DNA of 64,000 nucleotides, from assembly GCF_050908995.1 (NCBI RefSeq), contig NC_135130.1, forward strand, positions 2,969,001-3,033,000. Reading direction: 5' to 3'. The position numbers were made by a program, and so were the translations under genes. Shown piece after piece: positions 63,866 through 64,000 of the stretch. This stretch comes from Andrena cerasifolii. Lineage: Eukaryota; Arthropoda; Insecta; Hymenoptera; Andrenidae. A model generated the notes under the pieces. It saw only the letters and a program-made list of their open reading frames with translations, was not told where the DNA came from and searched no databases. Within the stretch, counting starts at the first letter, position 1, and each line of letters begins with the position of its first letter.

Positions 63866-64000
63866 GTGAGTTCGTGGATAATATCGACGGGGAGAGGGGC
63901 GCCGGTCCGGGTCACCGATTTGGTTAAAATTTCGAAAATAGTTTGTGCGCAACGTGCATAACAGTGTGTTAATTAATGGAGTTTGAAGTTTTGCTATTAG
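63866..64000 (+). other. SCAPER: Start of the next SCAPER intron
   Basis: It begins with the donor GTGAGT. The reading frame continues to a TAA at 63959, which is intronic read-through. The following SCAPER exons are beyond the window. Confidence 0.8.

Overview
This window is nuclear DNA of a eukaryote, most likely a holometabolous insect. I would guess Hymenoptera, but nothing here settles the order. The coding content is one gene on the + strand, read as ten consecutive internal exons of the orthologue of SCAPER (S-phase cyclin A-associated protein in the ER). Each exon keeps the reading frame across GT-AG junctions. Together they give 4302 nt, or 1434 codons. The protein runs from the conserved N-terminal block (ARYWAFLF...), through a long K/N/S/T-rich insect-specific linker, the LSSPSRKR motif, a charged coiled coil and a C2H2 zinc finger, into the helical C-terminal domain. 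The first coding exon(s) and the C-terminal exons lie outside the window.

Layout. Positions 1-8919 hold eight exons separated by short introns of 115 bp to 2 kb; intron 3 is mostly transposon. A 14.2-kb intron (8920-23073) leads to exon 9 (23074-23237). A 40.2-kb intron (23238-63432) leads to exon 10 (63433-63865), and the window ends in the next intron. No second protein-coding gene can be supported inside the large introns. They hold AT-rich unique DNA, three or four CpG-rich islands that could be regulatory, and many small non-autonomous DNA transposons.

Repeats. Several families can be separated by their ends. (a) hAT-like elements, two of them with perfect 8-bp target duplications (35007-35227, 44409-44647) and one with a near-perfect duplication (45085-45325). 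(b) TTAA-flanked elements whose ends start GGGG (30585, 32844, 40804, 57678, probably 20302) or CCYTT (10452, 21635). Several of these are long inverted repeats, and the one at 57678-58397 has 299-bp arms about 99% identical. (c) TA-flanked elements starting GGGCGGAGCG (8038, 60406). (d) A pogo-like element (14821-16415) whose right end runs directly into a 43-bp minisatellite with higher-order organisation. (e) A foldback family present twice in opposite orientation (28109, 37730) that carries coding-like sequence in its arms. (f) Tandem arrays built from transposon parts (388-bp, about 122-bp and about 125-bp units).

I found no CRISPR array, operon, rRNA gene or intact tRNA gene. The most interesting material is the repeat biology inside the SCAPER introns. 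I see no sign of a new multi-gene system.
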